Shown here: positions 14,980 through 21,955 of the stretch, one piece after another
How the letters are laid out: each line of letters opens with the position of its first letter
Numbering within the stretch: position 1 is the first letter of the stretch
The notes under the pieces: generated by a model
Told to the model about the DNA's origin: nothing
Database searches by the model: none
Seen by the model: the letters and a program-made list of their open reading frames with translations, nothing else
Virus record (IMG/VR): IMGVR_UViG_3300046804_003856
Coordinates: 1-21,955 of that record
Direction: 5' to 3' (one strand)
DNA: 21,955 nucleotides
Source: a virus
Translations under genes and position numbers: made by a program

Positions 14980-15330
14980 CTAACTATTATTTATCTGTGT
15001 TAGTAAGGCTACAACTACATTTTTATTTAGTATACGTAGAGGAGAGTAATGTATAGGCATCTTAGTAGGGTCGTTAATATTATTTGCAGCGCATATGATC
15101 CACCATAAGTCTATAGTATTGTAGTACCTGTAAGATAGACCTGTATACGAATCTCCTTTAACTGGGTAATGTAGAGTAAAGAAGCTCGGCAATATGTCTT
15201 GATCTACGCTAACTGTATTTAATAAATTATAGAAATATCTTCCATCTGAGTCTTGATAAATTTTAAATAAATTTTCAAGTCTTGCGCTCTCGAGAGAAGG
15301 TAGATCTGCTATGTCGTTTTGTTTATTCAT
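14980..15330 (-). CDS. baseplate wedge protein, gp53-like
   Basis: A 116-residue protein that should help join baseplate wedges around the hub. The core is GDSYTGLSYRYYNTIDLWW (about 59-77) followed by IICAANNINDP. T4 gp53 and its relatives share this LysM-like helix pair, with a Tyr-rich stretch, D-x-WW and an Asn-rich loop ending in Pro. The family in T4 is longer (about 196 residues), so this is a short form with little outside the core. The last strand-like part is VVVALLTQINNS. Three bases separate it from the gene before; its stop TAG is followed by C and the next ATG. Confidence 0.75.
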   Translation of the reverse strand: MNKQNDIADLPSLESARLENLFKIYQDSDGRYFYNLLNTVSVDQDILPSFFTLHYPVKGDSYTGLSYRYYNTIDLWWIICAANNINDPTKMPIHYSPLRILNKNVVVALLTQINNS

Positions 15331-15333
15331 ATC

Positions 15334-16539
15334 CTATCTGGTAGAGCCAGTACCCATTTTTGCGGCCTGCATTATTCTCGGCATTACATACCCTGTTTGC
15401 GGGTTTTTTAACGGTGGCGGTATCTTTGATGGAGGAGCTGCTATACCGTTTCTATTAAGCGTACTAGAATTGCTCGTCCCTGTCTGATTAGACGGTGCCG
15501 TCGTACCAAATATTTTTTCTGCTAGGGATATTGTAAGAGAGTTTTGAGGTGCTCGAGCAGTAATCAACGGTACATTGTCCCACGAAGCTTGTAATACATT
15601 TCTACTCAATGTAATCATTTCAGTCAGTGATATAGTGACTTGATATGCCTCGGGTAGGGTGTACCAGGTAGAGTCTTCAGATAACTGTACTCTTCTTTGT
15701 ACACCTAAATTCTTAACAGTTATATTATTAATGAACATGAGAGGTCTTGAATAGAACGCAGACACCTCAGATGTATCTCTTACACTAAACACATATGGAG
15801 ACTCGTAAGCAAAAAAAGATGTTCTGTCCTTTACAGACCAATATAACATTCTATTAATTAAATCTATGTTAGAACGCACACTACCTCCATCAAAAATATT
15901 ATACAAAGGAAAAGTTACAGCTACAGTACTACGATCTGTGCCGTTAAAGTACATAGGCTGTTCAGTACCACTATAAGGAGCTTTTACACCGGCTTGTTGT
16001 TTTATTATAGACTTTGTTAATTGATCTATACCTTTATCCTCAAATAGAGAAGGGATACCACTTAAACCGAGAGCTACTGTTGCTTGATTACCAAGCTTTG
16101 CAGCTATATCAGCAGATAACTCAAGAGCAGATCCATATAGAGATTTAGCGTCTTCAACTATTTTCTCACTCCAGGAGCTAGATGCATCTAAGGGGGTCTC
16201 TACAAAATAAGGCAACCTAATAGTGAGATTCTCATCCTTAAGGTCATACAGACCTGTATATGGATCTCCCGACACCCCGGCACCTGATCCTGGGTTGACC
16301 GTCTCTTTCATAACGTTTAAAGCGTTTGTAGCTCTAGTAGTAAAAGCATTCTTTATTGCGCCTTCAAAACTGCTCTTGCCTAGTATCTTACTAAGATATG
16401 TTAGCTGCTGATTACCTGTTACAGAGAAAGCCTTTAACTCAATAGCAGGTATTCTGTCTATAAAATCAGGGTCTTTTCTGTCTTGAGATAGACACCAATC
16501 GTAATCCTTCACAACGTTTATTATTGAGGTACCAGCCAT
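15334..16539 (-). CDS. baseplate tail-tube cap/junction protein, gp48-like
   Basis: A 401-residue protein probably related to T4 gp48 (364 residues), which caps the baseplate and starts the tail tube. Supporting features are RLPYFVETPLD (about 108-118), the segment STVAVTFPLYN (about 214-224) and the strand-helix element PEAYQVTISLTEMITLSRN (about 296-314). The last 55 residues are low-complexity and Pro-rich (PPSKIPPPLKNP) and may be a flexible tail. Placement directly after a tape-measure-like gene matches the T4 order 29-48. The 25-base upstream spacer contains ATAAGTATTA, also found before the tape-measure gene, and no Shine-Dalgarno sequence. Confidence 0.6.
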   Translation of the reverse strand: MAGTSIINVVKDYDWCLSQDRKDPDFIDRIPAIELKAFSVTGNQQLTYLSKILGKSSFEGAIKNAFTTRATNALNVMKETVNPGSGAGVSGDPYTGLYDLKDENLTIRLPYFVETPLDASSSWSEKIVEDAKSLYGSALELSADIAAKLGNQATVALGLSGIPSLFEDKGIDQLTKSIIKQQAGVKAPYSGTEQPMYFNGTDRSTVAVTFPLYNIFDGGSVRSNIDLINRMLYWSVKDRTSFFAYESPYVFSVRDTSEVSAFYSRPLMFINNITVKNLGVQRRVQLSEDSTWYTLPEAYQVTISLTEMITLSRNVLQASWDNVPLITARAPQNSLTISLAEKIFGTTAPSNQTGTSNSSTLNRNGIAAPPSKIPPPLKNPQTGYVMPRIMQAAKMGTGSTR

Positions 16540-16549
16540 AAGAAGTTAA

Positions 16550-16559
16550 TAATACTTAT
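16550..16559 (-). promoter_or_regulatory. shared leader motif ATAAGTATTA (gp48-like gene)
   Basis: The minus-strand 10-mer ATAAGTATTA lies 10 bases before the ATG at 16539 and recurs before the tape-measure-like gene. Both are in the only long spacers of this part of the operon. It may be a ribosome-recruiting leader or promoter element, or chance. Confidence 0.25.
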
Positions 16560-16564
16560 TGATA

Positions 16565-18751
16565 CTATCTTGTTAATAATCCCCCTGCATTAGATAAAGC
16601 AAGTGTTTGATTAGCAAACGCTCTAGTACTTGCTATAGGCGCTGCAGATGTATAGCTAGCTATCTTCTCTATAGGGGCAGATGTAGGTGGGGAGGGTAAT
16701 GAAGGAGCAGACTCTTTTCTAGAGTTAGAAGCTCCCATATTCATACTTTTGTTTGCAAAGATATCTCCCTTGGCAATAGTTTGTTCTAGACTCTGCACAG
16801 CTCTTACAATATCATCAAGTTTACTATTTTGCTCAGACCATTGCGCGCTATCATCTGTCGGCACTATCATACTTGCGTCTGATGTAATAGACCTTACAGG
16901 AGATGTTTCTTGTGCAGCAGTAGAGACTCTAGGCTCTGTAGAAGACTTTGATTCTTTAGGTTTATCCCTCTCATCATCTGCTGCAACTTTTGCTACGTTA
17001 ACTAGTTTTTTATTTCTCTCAATTAGTTTCTCTGCTCTTTGCTGTGCTTGTCTTAAACTCTCTCCCTCATTCATTGAAGGCGCTACTTCCTTTACAATAT
17101 CTTTTGGTTTTGCAGTCTCTGATACGTCTTCTGTTCTAGGTGTTTGTGTGTTTTTTTCTCTAAGTTCTCTGTCTTTCTTAGCTTCTTCAAGAACTCTTCT
17201 AGCTCTGTCTGCAACAGTATTACTCTGGGGTTTTTTAGGTCTGCTTTCTTGTCTCTTTACTTCTTCGTCGCTTTTAGTTCTACCCATACGACCAACTGAA
17301 CCTTGCGCTTCATATGGAGTTCTAACACTTGCAGGAGAACCAGAAAAAGCATCCTGAGCATACCTTAAAAGCAATCCTCTACTTGTTTTAGTTGGTCTCT
17401 TGAGATCTGCTTCTTTTTGAGACTTTATAAATTCCTGAAGACGCTTGTCTTCTGCTTCCTGCCCTCCAGCCCTCTCCCAAGCCATGTAATCATCATACTC
17501 TTTGATCGCTTGCTCTGTTATTTTTTGAGCGTTCTTCTCTCCTGCGCTTGCACCAAAGCCACGACCAATCTGTTTTCCACCAAAGCCTCCAGCAATCCCG
17601 AGCCCCACTGCAGGTAGAAGCCCTATCCCGCCCGTGGCAAGCCCTACTAGAGCAGGCAATAATATAGAGCCAGCTATAGAGCCTATTGCCCCTCCTGCAA
17701 TTTCTCCTTTTTTAGTCTCTCTTTCTCGAATGTTTGTCAGCTTGCTTGCTTCCCCATACTCTTCCATAGCAGTAAGAGCCTCATACCCTGCAGCAAGTAT
17801 ACCAAGAGGCTTGAGAGCTCCACCAGCTTTACCTAGTATCTTACCCATAACTCCAGAAGAAGCTCTTGATGCTCCAGCTGTTGCAGCTCCAGTAGCACCT
17901 GCAGCTGCAGATCGACCAAGCAACCCCCCAGCAGCTACTGCAGCTGCAGTCGGTACGCCACCGCCTATACCGCCAGAACCACTGATCATCTGAAGAGCGC
18001 GGCTTTTTGTACCTTCCTCTTTTAAAGTATCGTCTATTGCTCTTAAAGCTTTTAATATTTTGTTATCTGACGCTACGTTTTTTATAAAAATCTCGTTTCC
18101 TATTTCTGTAGCTAATTCATCAATAGTACTTTGAGATAGCGAGACAGTACTTGGCTTTGTATCGCTTTCTTTATTTTCTGATGCATCAGTAGAAGTAATA
18201 TTAGGTACAGTAGATGATTCTCTACTTTTGCTAGGAGTTGATGGTTCCGTGCTTTTACTCTCAGGTGGGCTTTTAGTAGTAAAATCTTTAGATGCAGCTA
18301 CATCCTTATCTACATTCTCTTTTGAATAGGTTTGCTCTCTTTTATCTTGTATCTTCTCTTGAGTGGGAGGGATCTTCGCTAGACGTTCTTCGAGATCTGC
18401 TATTTGTATGTCAATAGCTGCTATTTGAGCATCTTTAGCCTCTTTGAGAGATGTGACTCTATTGAGTATCTCTTCAAAAGAGCTATCTCTAGTCTGCAAG
18501 CCTCTATTTATAAGCTTATCTATAAGTTCTTGTACAGCTTGTGTTTGAGTGTTTAATTCTTCTGCTGTATCAGCCGCTTGAGCAGTTGTATCCTTAGTAT
18601 TTTGCTGAATAGCATCTAAGCTGTCATTTTGCTTCTCTAGTACAGAAACTAGCTGCTTATTTTGTGACTCTGCAGCATTTGAAGCTTTATCCACAGCTTC
18701 TGTTAAAGCCTTTAATAGTCTTATTATCTTAGAATTATCTTCAGAGCTCAT
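16565..18751 (-). CDS. tape-measure-like protein, positional gp29 equivalent
   Basis: A 728-residue low-complexity protein. Residues 1-130 form an almost continuous charged coiled coil. Residues 135-210 are Ser/Thr/Lys/Pro-rich and probably disordered. Two Gly/Ala-rich hydrophobic regions follow (about 257-330 and 351-414), the second with glycine-zipper spacing (IAGGAIGSIAGSILLPALVG), as in tape measures thought to insert into membranes. Residues 415-660 are charged and helical, and the C-terminus is Ser/Ala/Pro-rich. Such a layout and the position between hub-assembly and tube-cap genes point to the tail-length ruler. At about 0.15 nm per helical residue it would span about 110 nm if fully helical (inference). 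Low-complexity proteins give poor similarity, so this call relies on context. Confidence 0.7.
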   Translation of the reverse strand: MSSEDNSKIIRLLKALTEAVDKASNAAESQNKQLVSVLEKQNDSLDAIQQNTKDTTAQAADTAEELNTQTQAVQELIDKLINRGLQTRDSSFEEILNRVTSLKEAKDAQIAAIDIQIADLEERLAKIPPTQEKIQDKREQTYSKENVDKDVAASKDFTTKSPPESKSTEPSTPSKSRESSTVPNITSTDASENKESDTKPSTVSLSQSTIDELATEIGNEIFIKNVASDNKILKALRAIDDTLKEEGTKSRALQMISGSGGIGGGVPTAAAVAAGGLLGRSAAAGATGAATAGASRASSGVMGKILGKAGGALKPLGILAAGYEALTAMEEYGEASKLTNIRERETKKGEIAGGAIGSIAGSILLPALVGLATGGIGLLPAVGLGIAGGFGGKQIGRGFGASAGEKNAQKITEQAIKEYDDYMAWERAGGQEAEDKRLQEFIKSQKEADLKRPTKTSRGLLLRYAQDAFSGSPASVRTPYEAQGSVGRMGRTKSDEEVKRQESRPKKPQSNTVADRARRVLEEAKKDRELREKNTQTPRTEDVSETAKPKDIVKEVAPSMNEGESLRQAQQRAEKLIERNKKLVNVAKVAADDERDKPKESKSSTEPRVSTAAQETSPVRSITSDASMIVPTDDSAQWSEQNSKLDDIVRAVQSLEQTIAKGDIFANKSMNMGASNSRKESAPSLPSPPTSAPIEKIASYTSAAPIASTRAFANQTLALSNAGGLLTR

Positions 18752-18756
18752 CGTTA

Positions 18757-18766
18757 TAATACTTAT
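18757..18766 (-). promoter_or_regulatory. shared leader motif ATAAGTATTA (tape-measure gene)
   Basis: Second copy of the minus-strand 10-mer ATAAGTATTA, 5 bases before the ATG at 18751. The different distance to the start codon argues against a classical ribosome-binding site and slightly for a transcriptional element. Confidence 0.25.
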
Positions 18767-18769
18767 CTA

Positions 18770-19528
18770 CTAGATATTTACTAGAAGAAGAGTACTAACA
18801 ACATCGGCGAGAGACACATCGTTTACGCTATATATTCTCTCTCTTTCGTTTTTTATATTAGAAATAAACTCATATGTCTTGTTGAGCAGACTAAAAGGTA
18901 GTAGCTCAATAACATCTCCAGCTTTTACTATATTACTACTAGTTATATCAAAGTGCTGATCCTTTACTGTAATACTCTTAACACACTTAAGAGCTTCAAC
19001 TAATAGCATTTGTACTACATATACTGACTTCTTTTCTTCATCTTCTAGTACGTTTGCTGGTGGATTTATATACATAACATCATCGATACCTACACTAGGT
19101 ATACCTAGGGTGAGAGTAATATCCCCTTCTGCTACCTTAACATCTGTAAATGTGTTGTTAAAGTATTTCTCCTTTAAGCTATGTATAATATCGCTTGCTC
19201 TAACATCTTTATTATTCTGTAGGGAGATAGAGCTTTTTATATTATCTCTATAATGTAATATAATAGAATCCCTATCATATAAAGATAAAGATAACAGATC
19301 TATATCTTGTTCTGTACAGTTTTCTTTTATTACCTTTAGCAAATGCTTGTTAAGATCGTGTACAGTACTGTTAGAGTTAATATTAATCTTTAAGAATTCT
19401 TTTTGCTGAGCAGCAGTAAGACAAACAAAGCTTACCTCTTTCCCTAAAGAAGGAAGCCATATTTGGATAGTATTTTTGCTCGCTGCTTCTTTCATTAAAG
19501 AAACTATAAGATCTATATTGTTACTCAT
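18770..19528 (-). CDS. baseplate hub assembly protein, gp26/gp51-like
   Basis: A 252-residue protein whose start resembles the T4 baseplate family that includes gp26 and gp51: IQIWLPSLGKEVSFVCLTAAQQKEFLKI (about 22-49) fits a strand, the LPS-x-G turn and a helix beginning with QQ. The middle has a beta segment (VAEGDITLTLGIPSVGIDDV) and the C-terminal half is helical (FSLLNKTYEFISNIKNERER). In T4 these proteins help assemble the hub but are not clearly stoichiometric virion parts. It precedes the tape-measure gene. Upstream, TATAAATA lies 5 bases before the ATG. No Shine-Dalgarno sequence. Confidence 0.6.
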   Translation of the reverse strand: MSNNIDLIVSLMKEAASKNTIQIWLPSLGKEVSFVCLTAAQQKEFLKININSNSTVHDLNKHLLKVIKENCTEQDIDLLSLSLYDRDSIILHYRDNIKSSISLQNNKDVRASDIIHSLKEKYFNNTFTDVKVAEGDITLTLGIPSVGIDDVMYINPPANVLEDEEKKSVYVVQMLLVEALKCVKSITVKDQHFDITSSNIVKAGDVIELLPFSLLNKTYEFISNIKNERERIYSVNDVSLADVVSTLLLVNI

Positions 19529-19533
19529 GTTTT

Positions 19534-19541
19534 TATTTATA
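19534..19541 (-). promoter_or_regulatory. possible T4-type late promoter box TATAAATA
   Basis: The minus strand carries the exact T4 late consensus TATAAATA five bases before the ATG at 19528. A start about six bases downstream would give an almost leaderless message. Around five chance matches are expected in a window of this AT content, and several lie inside genes, so the support is only position. Confidence 0.25.
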
Positions 19542-19545
19542 AAGT

Positions 19546-20469
19546 TTATTGGCTATTCAACGAATTATAGTAATCTGTCACATTGATAGGGTCTTTGTCT
19601 TGATTACCAGCATTATTTGTTCGTTGGTATTGTTTACGTATAAAACTAATATATAGCTCCCTTTCAAGCTCACACATTCCCATAACAGCTTTATAGTCTA
19701 TATTACCTATACTCGTTAATGTATACACTTGTTCATGTACAGTAGCTAGATCAGAGCTATATAAAAATTCTATATATTTAAATAGATCTGCTCCAAGTAT
19801 ATCGCAATGTATATCTGTATTATTATAAGCTTTGTATAGTACTATGCTTTTAAATTTTTTTTGAGTTGCCTGTATATACTCAACTACTTTAGAGTATAGA
19901 TGTACACTAAGACTAGCACACAAAATATTTCTTTCTTCTAAAGAAAATGTTTTAAGATCATATTCTATATCTTGATTGTTAATAATAATTTTTTGTACAA
20001 AAAGAGGGACATATGCGCTGATGTCATTTACATCATTAATAATTTCAATTATATGAAATATATCGCAAGCATTTGGAATGTCACATACTATAGTGAGATC
20101 CTTACTCTCAAATGTATTAGGCTTGTGTTTTAATATTAAATTAATAAAGCTATAATACACATTATTGATATCAAGTTTGTACTCTGCCTCTCTGTTTCCA
20201 TTTAAGAGTACTTTTAAATCTATATTAGAACCTATACTTACTATACGAGTCTTTATATATAGTAAAAAGAGATCTATATATGTACATCTCTCCTTTCTAC
20301 CATTAATACATTTATCGAGAGACTCAACTAAAACTTTATATTTGTCAAATGCGTTTTCTTCAAAAGTAATACACTTAAGTAACTTAATCTGATTAAGAGT
20401 ATTTAACTCAGTTATAAATACTTCTCTATCAGATATTTCATATTTATAATTTATACCTAAATCTGACAT
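19546..20469 (-). CDS. baseplate hub assembly protein, possibly gp26/gp51-like (second)
   Basis: A 307-residue protein probably related to its downstream neighbour. The opening EISDREVFITELNTLNQIKLLK (about 11-32) has the same strand, turn and Gln-helix order as gp26/gp51-type proteins, with the LPS turn missing. The middle is rich in Ile and Asn and mostly helical. A DIPNACDIFHIIEIIND segment (about 129-145) and a Tyr-rich helical end follow. No catalytic motif or membrane segment is seen. It begins one base after the stop of the second tube-fold gene. Alternative: an unrelated hub-assembly factor; the family assignment is tentative. Confidence 0.5.
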   Translation of the reverse strand: MSDLGINYKYEISDREVFITELNTLNQIKLLKCITFEENAFDKYKVLVESLDKCINGRKERCTYIDLFLLYIKTRIVSIGSNIDLKVLLNGNREAEYKLDINNVYYSFINLILKHKPNTFESKDLTIVCDIPNACDIFHIIEIINDVNDISAYVPLFVQKIIINNQDIEYDLKTFSLEERNILCASLSVHLYSKVVEYIQATQKKFKSIVLYKAYNNTDIHCDILGADLFKYIEFLYSSDLATVHEQVYTLTSIGNIDYKAVMGMCELERELYISFIRKQYQRTNNAGNQDKDPINVTDYYNSLNSQ

Positions 20470-20470
20470 A

Positions 20471-21250
20471 CTAGGTCACTGTATAGCGTTGATATTGAAA
20501 TGTAGTGTTCATCTTTACTAGCCCTGCACTACTATAGCTATAGCTTTGCTCGGGTACAGATATAGGTACACAGTCGTAAAATTTAAATGTCTTGCGTATG
20601 GTAGGTACATGTGTTTTTTGTGTACTTCCATCTTCAAGCATCTTTGCTGACCCTACTTTAACAAAGTCTGCTATTATATTAGTTCTGAAATTTATAGCCA
20701 CTAGTCCCCACTTTGCACATATATTTACCCAGGGCCTTATAACCAAGTCTACTACAGACATGTTACTTTCCATGAAAGCTATAGTTAAAGTGTGTCTATC
20801 TGATCTGTTACCTATTACAGCTGGAAACTGTATATTACCTGCTCCAGGTAGGGCAGGCACCGTAATAGAATCAACCGCCTCTCCTGGTATACTAATGCCT
20901 TGCACATATAAACAGGTTTGAGTCAAAACGCCTGTTTCTGTATTAATAGCTCTAGTGTTTATTAATCTGTTTATTCTCGACCCTATTTCATTACTGTTCT
21001 CTACGATAGAGGTAGAGCTATTGCGCTGGATCTCTCGGGCTAATTGATTAAAAAAAGCATATACGTCTCCTACCCCTGTAGGTTCAAATCTCACTGTCCA
21101 ATACTCTGCTTTCGCAGGTTTAAAGTCAGTAACAGCAAGACTGTCATTCGCAGCACCTCTTCTCTCTCCTATAAAGAGAGCATTATAAAAAGTCTCAAGC
21201 TGTGTGTAAAATGTACTGTCTAATGTAGATTTATCTGAAAGTGATGACAT
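20471..21250 (-). CDS. second tail-tube-fold protein, baseplate-tube junction (gp54-like)
   Basis: A 259-residue protein with the gp19 tube style: YVQGISIPGEAVDSITVPAL (about 133-152), then RHTLTIAFMESNMSVVDLVI (about 172-191) with the adjoining aromatic helix RPWVNICAKWG, a charged strand FKFYDCVPISVPEQSYSY and a closing strand LVKMNTTFQYQRYTV. Compared with the tail tube next door it has a 100-residue N-terminal extension containing YWTVRFEPTGVGDVY. Such extended tube paralogues form the baseplate end of the tube (gp54 in T4), so this is the likely role. A strong hairpin ends six bases before its ATG, and the start has no Shine-Dalgarno sequence. Confidence 0.6.
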   Translation of the reverse strand: MSSLSDKSTLDSTFYTQLETFYNALFIGERRGAANDSLAVTDFKPAKAEYWTVRFEPTGVGDVYAFFNQLAREIQRNSSTSIVENSNEIGSRINRLINTRAINTETGVLTQTCLYVQGISIPGEAVDSITVPALPGAGNIQFPAVIGNRSDRHTLTIAFMESNMSVVDLVIRPWVNICAKWGLVAINFRTNIIADFVKVGSAKMLEDGSTQKTHVPTIRKTFKFYDCVPISVPEQSYSYSSAGLVKMNTTFQYQRYTVT

Positions 21251-21256
21251 AGAAAG

Positions 21257-21290
21257 CCCCTCTTGGTACTTATACTTATACCAAGAGGGG
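21257..21290 (-). terminator. strong hairpin after tail tube gene (attenuator or terminator)
   Basis: A perfect 12-base-pair stem, CCCCTCTTGGTA paired with TACCAAGAGGGG, encloses a 10-base loop. It is the most GC-rich inverted repeat noticed in this AT-rich window. On the minus strand it is followed by CTTTCT and then the ATG of the next gene, so the U-rich tail is short. It could terminate part of the transcription from the tube gene, stabilise the 3' end of that message, or control initiation of the next gene. Confidence 0.6.
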
Positions 21291-21291
21291 A

Positions 21292-21299
21292 TATTTATA
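21292..21299 (-). promoter_or_regulatory. possible T4-type late promoter box TATAAATA
   Basis: TATAAATA on the minus strand lies in the 67-base spacer between tube gene and the second tube-fold gene, just before the 12-base-pair hairpin. If used, transcription would start inside the 5' arm of the hairpin. It is intergenic, which adds some weight, but the motif is frequent by chance in AT-rich DNA. Confidence 0.3.
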
Positions 21300-21317
21300 T
21301 TCTATATAGATTATAGA

Positions 21318-21941
21318 TTAGAACACTGTTAAATCTTCCCCGCCCACGCCAAGTAAGTTTCTCGGCTGAGCTGGCTTTCTTGTAACATTGTTAACATTGT
21401 CAGATACTCTCCAGTATTGATATGCAAACGTCGCATCAATAGTGACAATTGCGCCGGTTCCTGCTAGAGTATAGCTAATGTCCCCTAAGGTCGTAAGCCA
21501 TGCACCAAAAAGAGTTATCTCTCTCGTAACATCCCCTCTACCATCTAAACTGACGATCTTTATAAGGTTAGAGTCATCTCTATCAGGTATATTAGCCCCT
21601 GTACTATTCTTATCGTTGAAGGCAAGAGCATTCCACTCTGTAAGCTTCTCTACAATACCTAGAGATTCATCACACTTAAGAGACACTCTCCATGCATTAG
21701 AGCCACTATAAGACGCTACCCCTGGTACTCTGAAGTCAAGCCCCAAATAAGGTACGTTGACCACAGACACTGTCCTGCCTGGTAAAGTTGCAGTATTTAG
21801 GTAGAGCAACTCGCTATCTTCTTTATCAAGATTAACACTTAAGAGTTTAGTGACTCTAAATTGAAAATCTCTCGCAAAGCCTTTGTTAATAGCTCTGTCG
21901 TAAAAGTTTTGTATACCTGATTTTTGGAATATGTCACTCAT
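21318..21941 (-). CDS. tail tube protein, gp19-like
   Basis: A 207-residue protein that polymerises into the inner tube of the contractile tail. Family features are the NFYDRAINKGFARDFQFRVT opening, LPGRTVSVVNVPYLGLDFRVPG (about 73-94), the helix LGIVEKLTEWNALAFND (about 113-129), the strand REITLFGAWLTTLGDISYTL (about 155-174) and the closing strand ATFAYQYWRVSD. T4 gp19 is 163 residues, so this is slightly longer at both ends. It is complete here, its ATG lying 14 bases from the window edge. A 67-base spacer with a strong hairpin follows, which would suit a highly expressed virion gene whose transcript is attenuated before the minor baseplate genes. Confidence 0.85.
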   Translation of the reverse strand: MSDIFQKSGIQNFYDRAINKGFARDFQFRVTKLLSVNLDKEDSELLYLNTATLPGRTVSVVNVPYLGLDFRVPGVASYSGSNAWRVSLKCDESLGIVEKLTEWNALAFNDKNSTGANIPDRDDSNLIKIVSLDGRGDVTREITLFGAWLTTLGDISYTLAGTGAIVTIDATFAYQYWRVSDNVNNVTRKPAQPRNLLGVGGEDLTVF

Positions 21942-21955
21942 ATGTTATATTAATA

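Noticed and set aside
12334-15333. Recoded TAG stop (alternative code as in some gut megaphages)
   Set aside because: TAG ends many genes here directly before the next ATG, and conserved proteins contain no in-frame TAG, so the standard code fits.
16749-17357. 202-codon open frame on the plus strand inside the tape-measure-like gene
   Set aside because: It is antisense to a Ser/Lys/Glu-rich low-complexity region, gives a Ser/Leu-rich nonsense-like protein, and has no leader or neighbours on that strand.

Overview
This is a gap-free stretch of a tailed-phage genome, AT-rich and tightly packed, with contractile-tail (myovirus, T4-like) morphogenesis genes. The evidence is a T4 gp17-type large terminase, a gp19-type tail tube protein, a gp53-type baseplate wedge protein, a gp27-type hub and a gp5/VgrG-type spike, all in one operon. 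The host cannot be named. Almost no start codon has a Shine-Dalgarno sequence; leaders are T- or A-rich. This is the habit of phages of Bacteroidota and some other SD-poor bacteria, so such a host is a weak inference. The standard code fits: TAA, TAG and TGA all act as stops.

Left part, 25-6085, plus strand: seven consecutive genes for diverged paralogues (223-376 aa). Each has a variable N-terminal part, then a run of about 19-21-residue repeats of the form SL-x-G-x-P-x-YVG followed by alternating hydrophobic residues, a bacterial leucine-rich-repeat-like solenoid, then a C-terminal cap. They fall into three sets (1-3, 4-5, 6-7). I see no signal peptides, membrane segments or enzymatic motifs. 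I do not know their function; they are the least explained and most interesting part of the window.

Right part, 21941-6098, minus strand: in transcription order, tail tube (gp19-like); a strong hairpin; a second tube-fold protein; two gp26/gp51-type hub-assembly proteins; a tape-measure-like protein; a gp48-like tube cap; gp53-like wedge; a small zinc-ribbon protein; large terminase; a third tube-fold protein; gp27-like hub; a helical protein of unknown function; and a 1000-residue spike. The spike has an N-terminal OB fold that appears split by a lysozyme-like insertion, a four-cysteine site, and a His-rich C-terminus typical of metal-loaded spike tips. Most neighbouring genes are separated by only 1-3 bases, suggesting translational coupling.

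The two blocks converge, their stop codons 12 bases apart, with no visible terminator. The right block builds the tail tube, hub and baseplate and packages DNA. The left block is a separate transcription unit. No tRNA, CRISPR, insertion sequence or gene-free stretch above 300 bases was seen.
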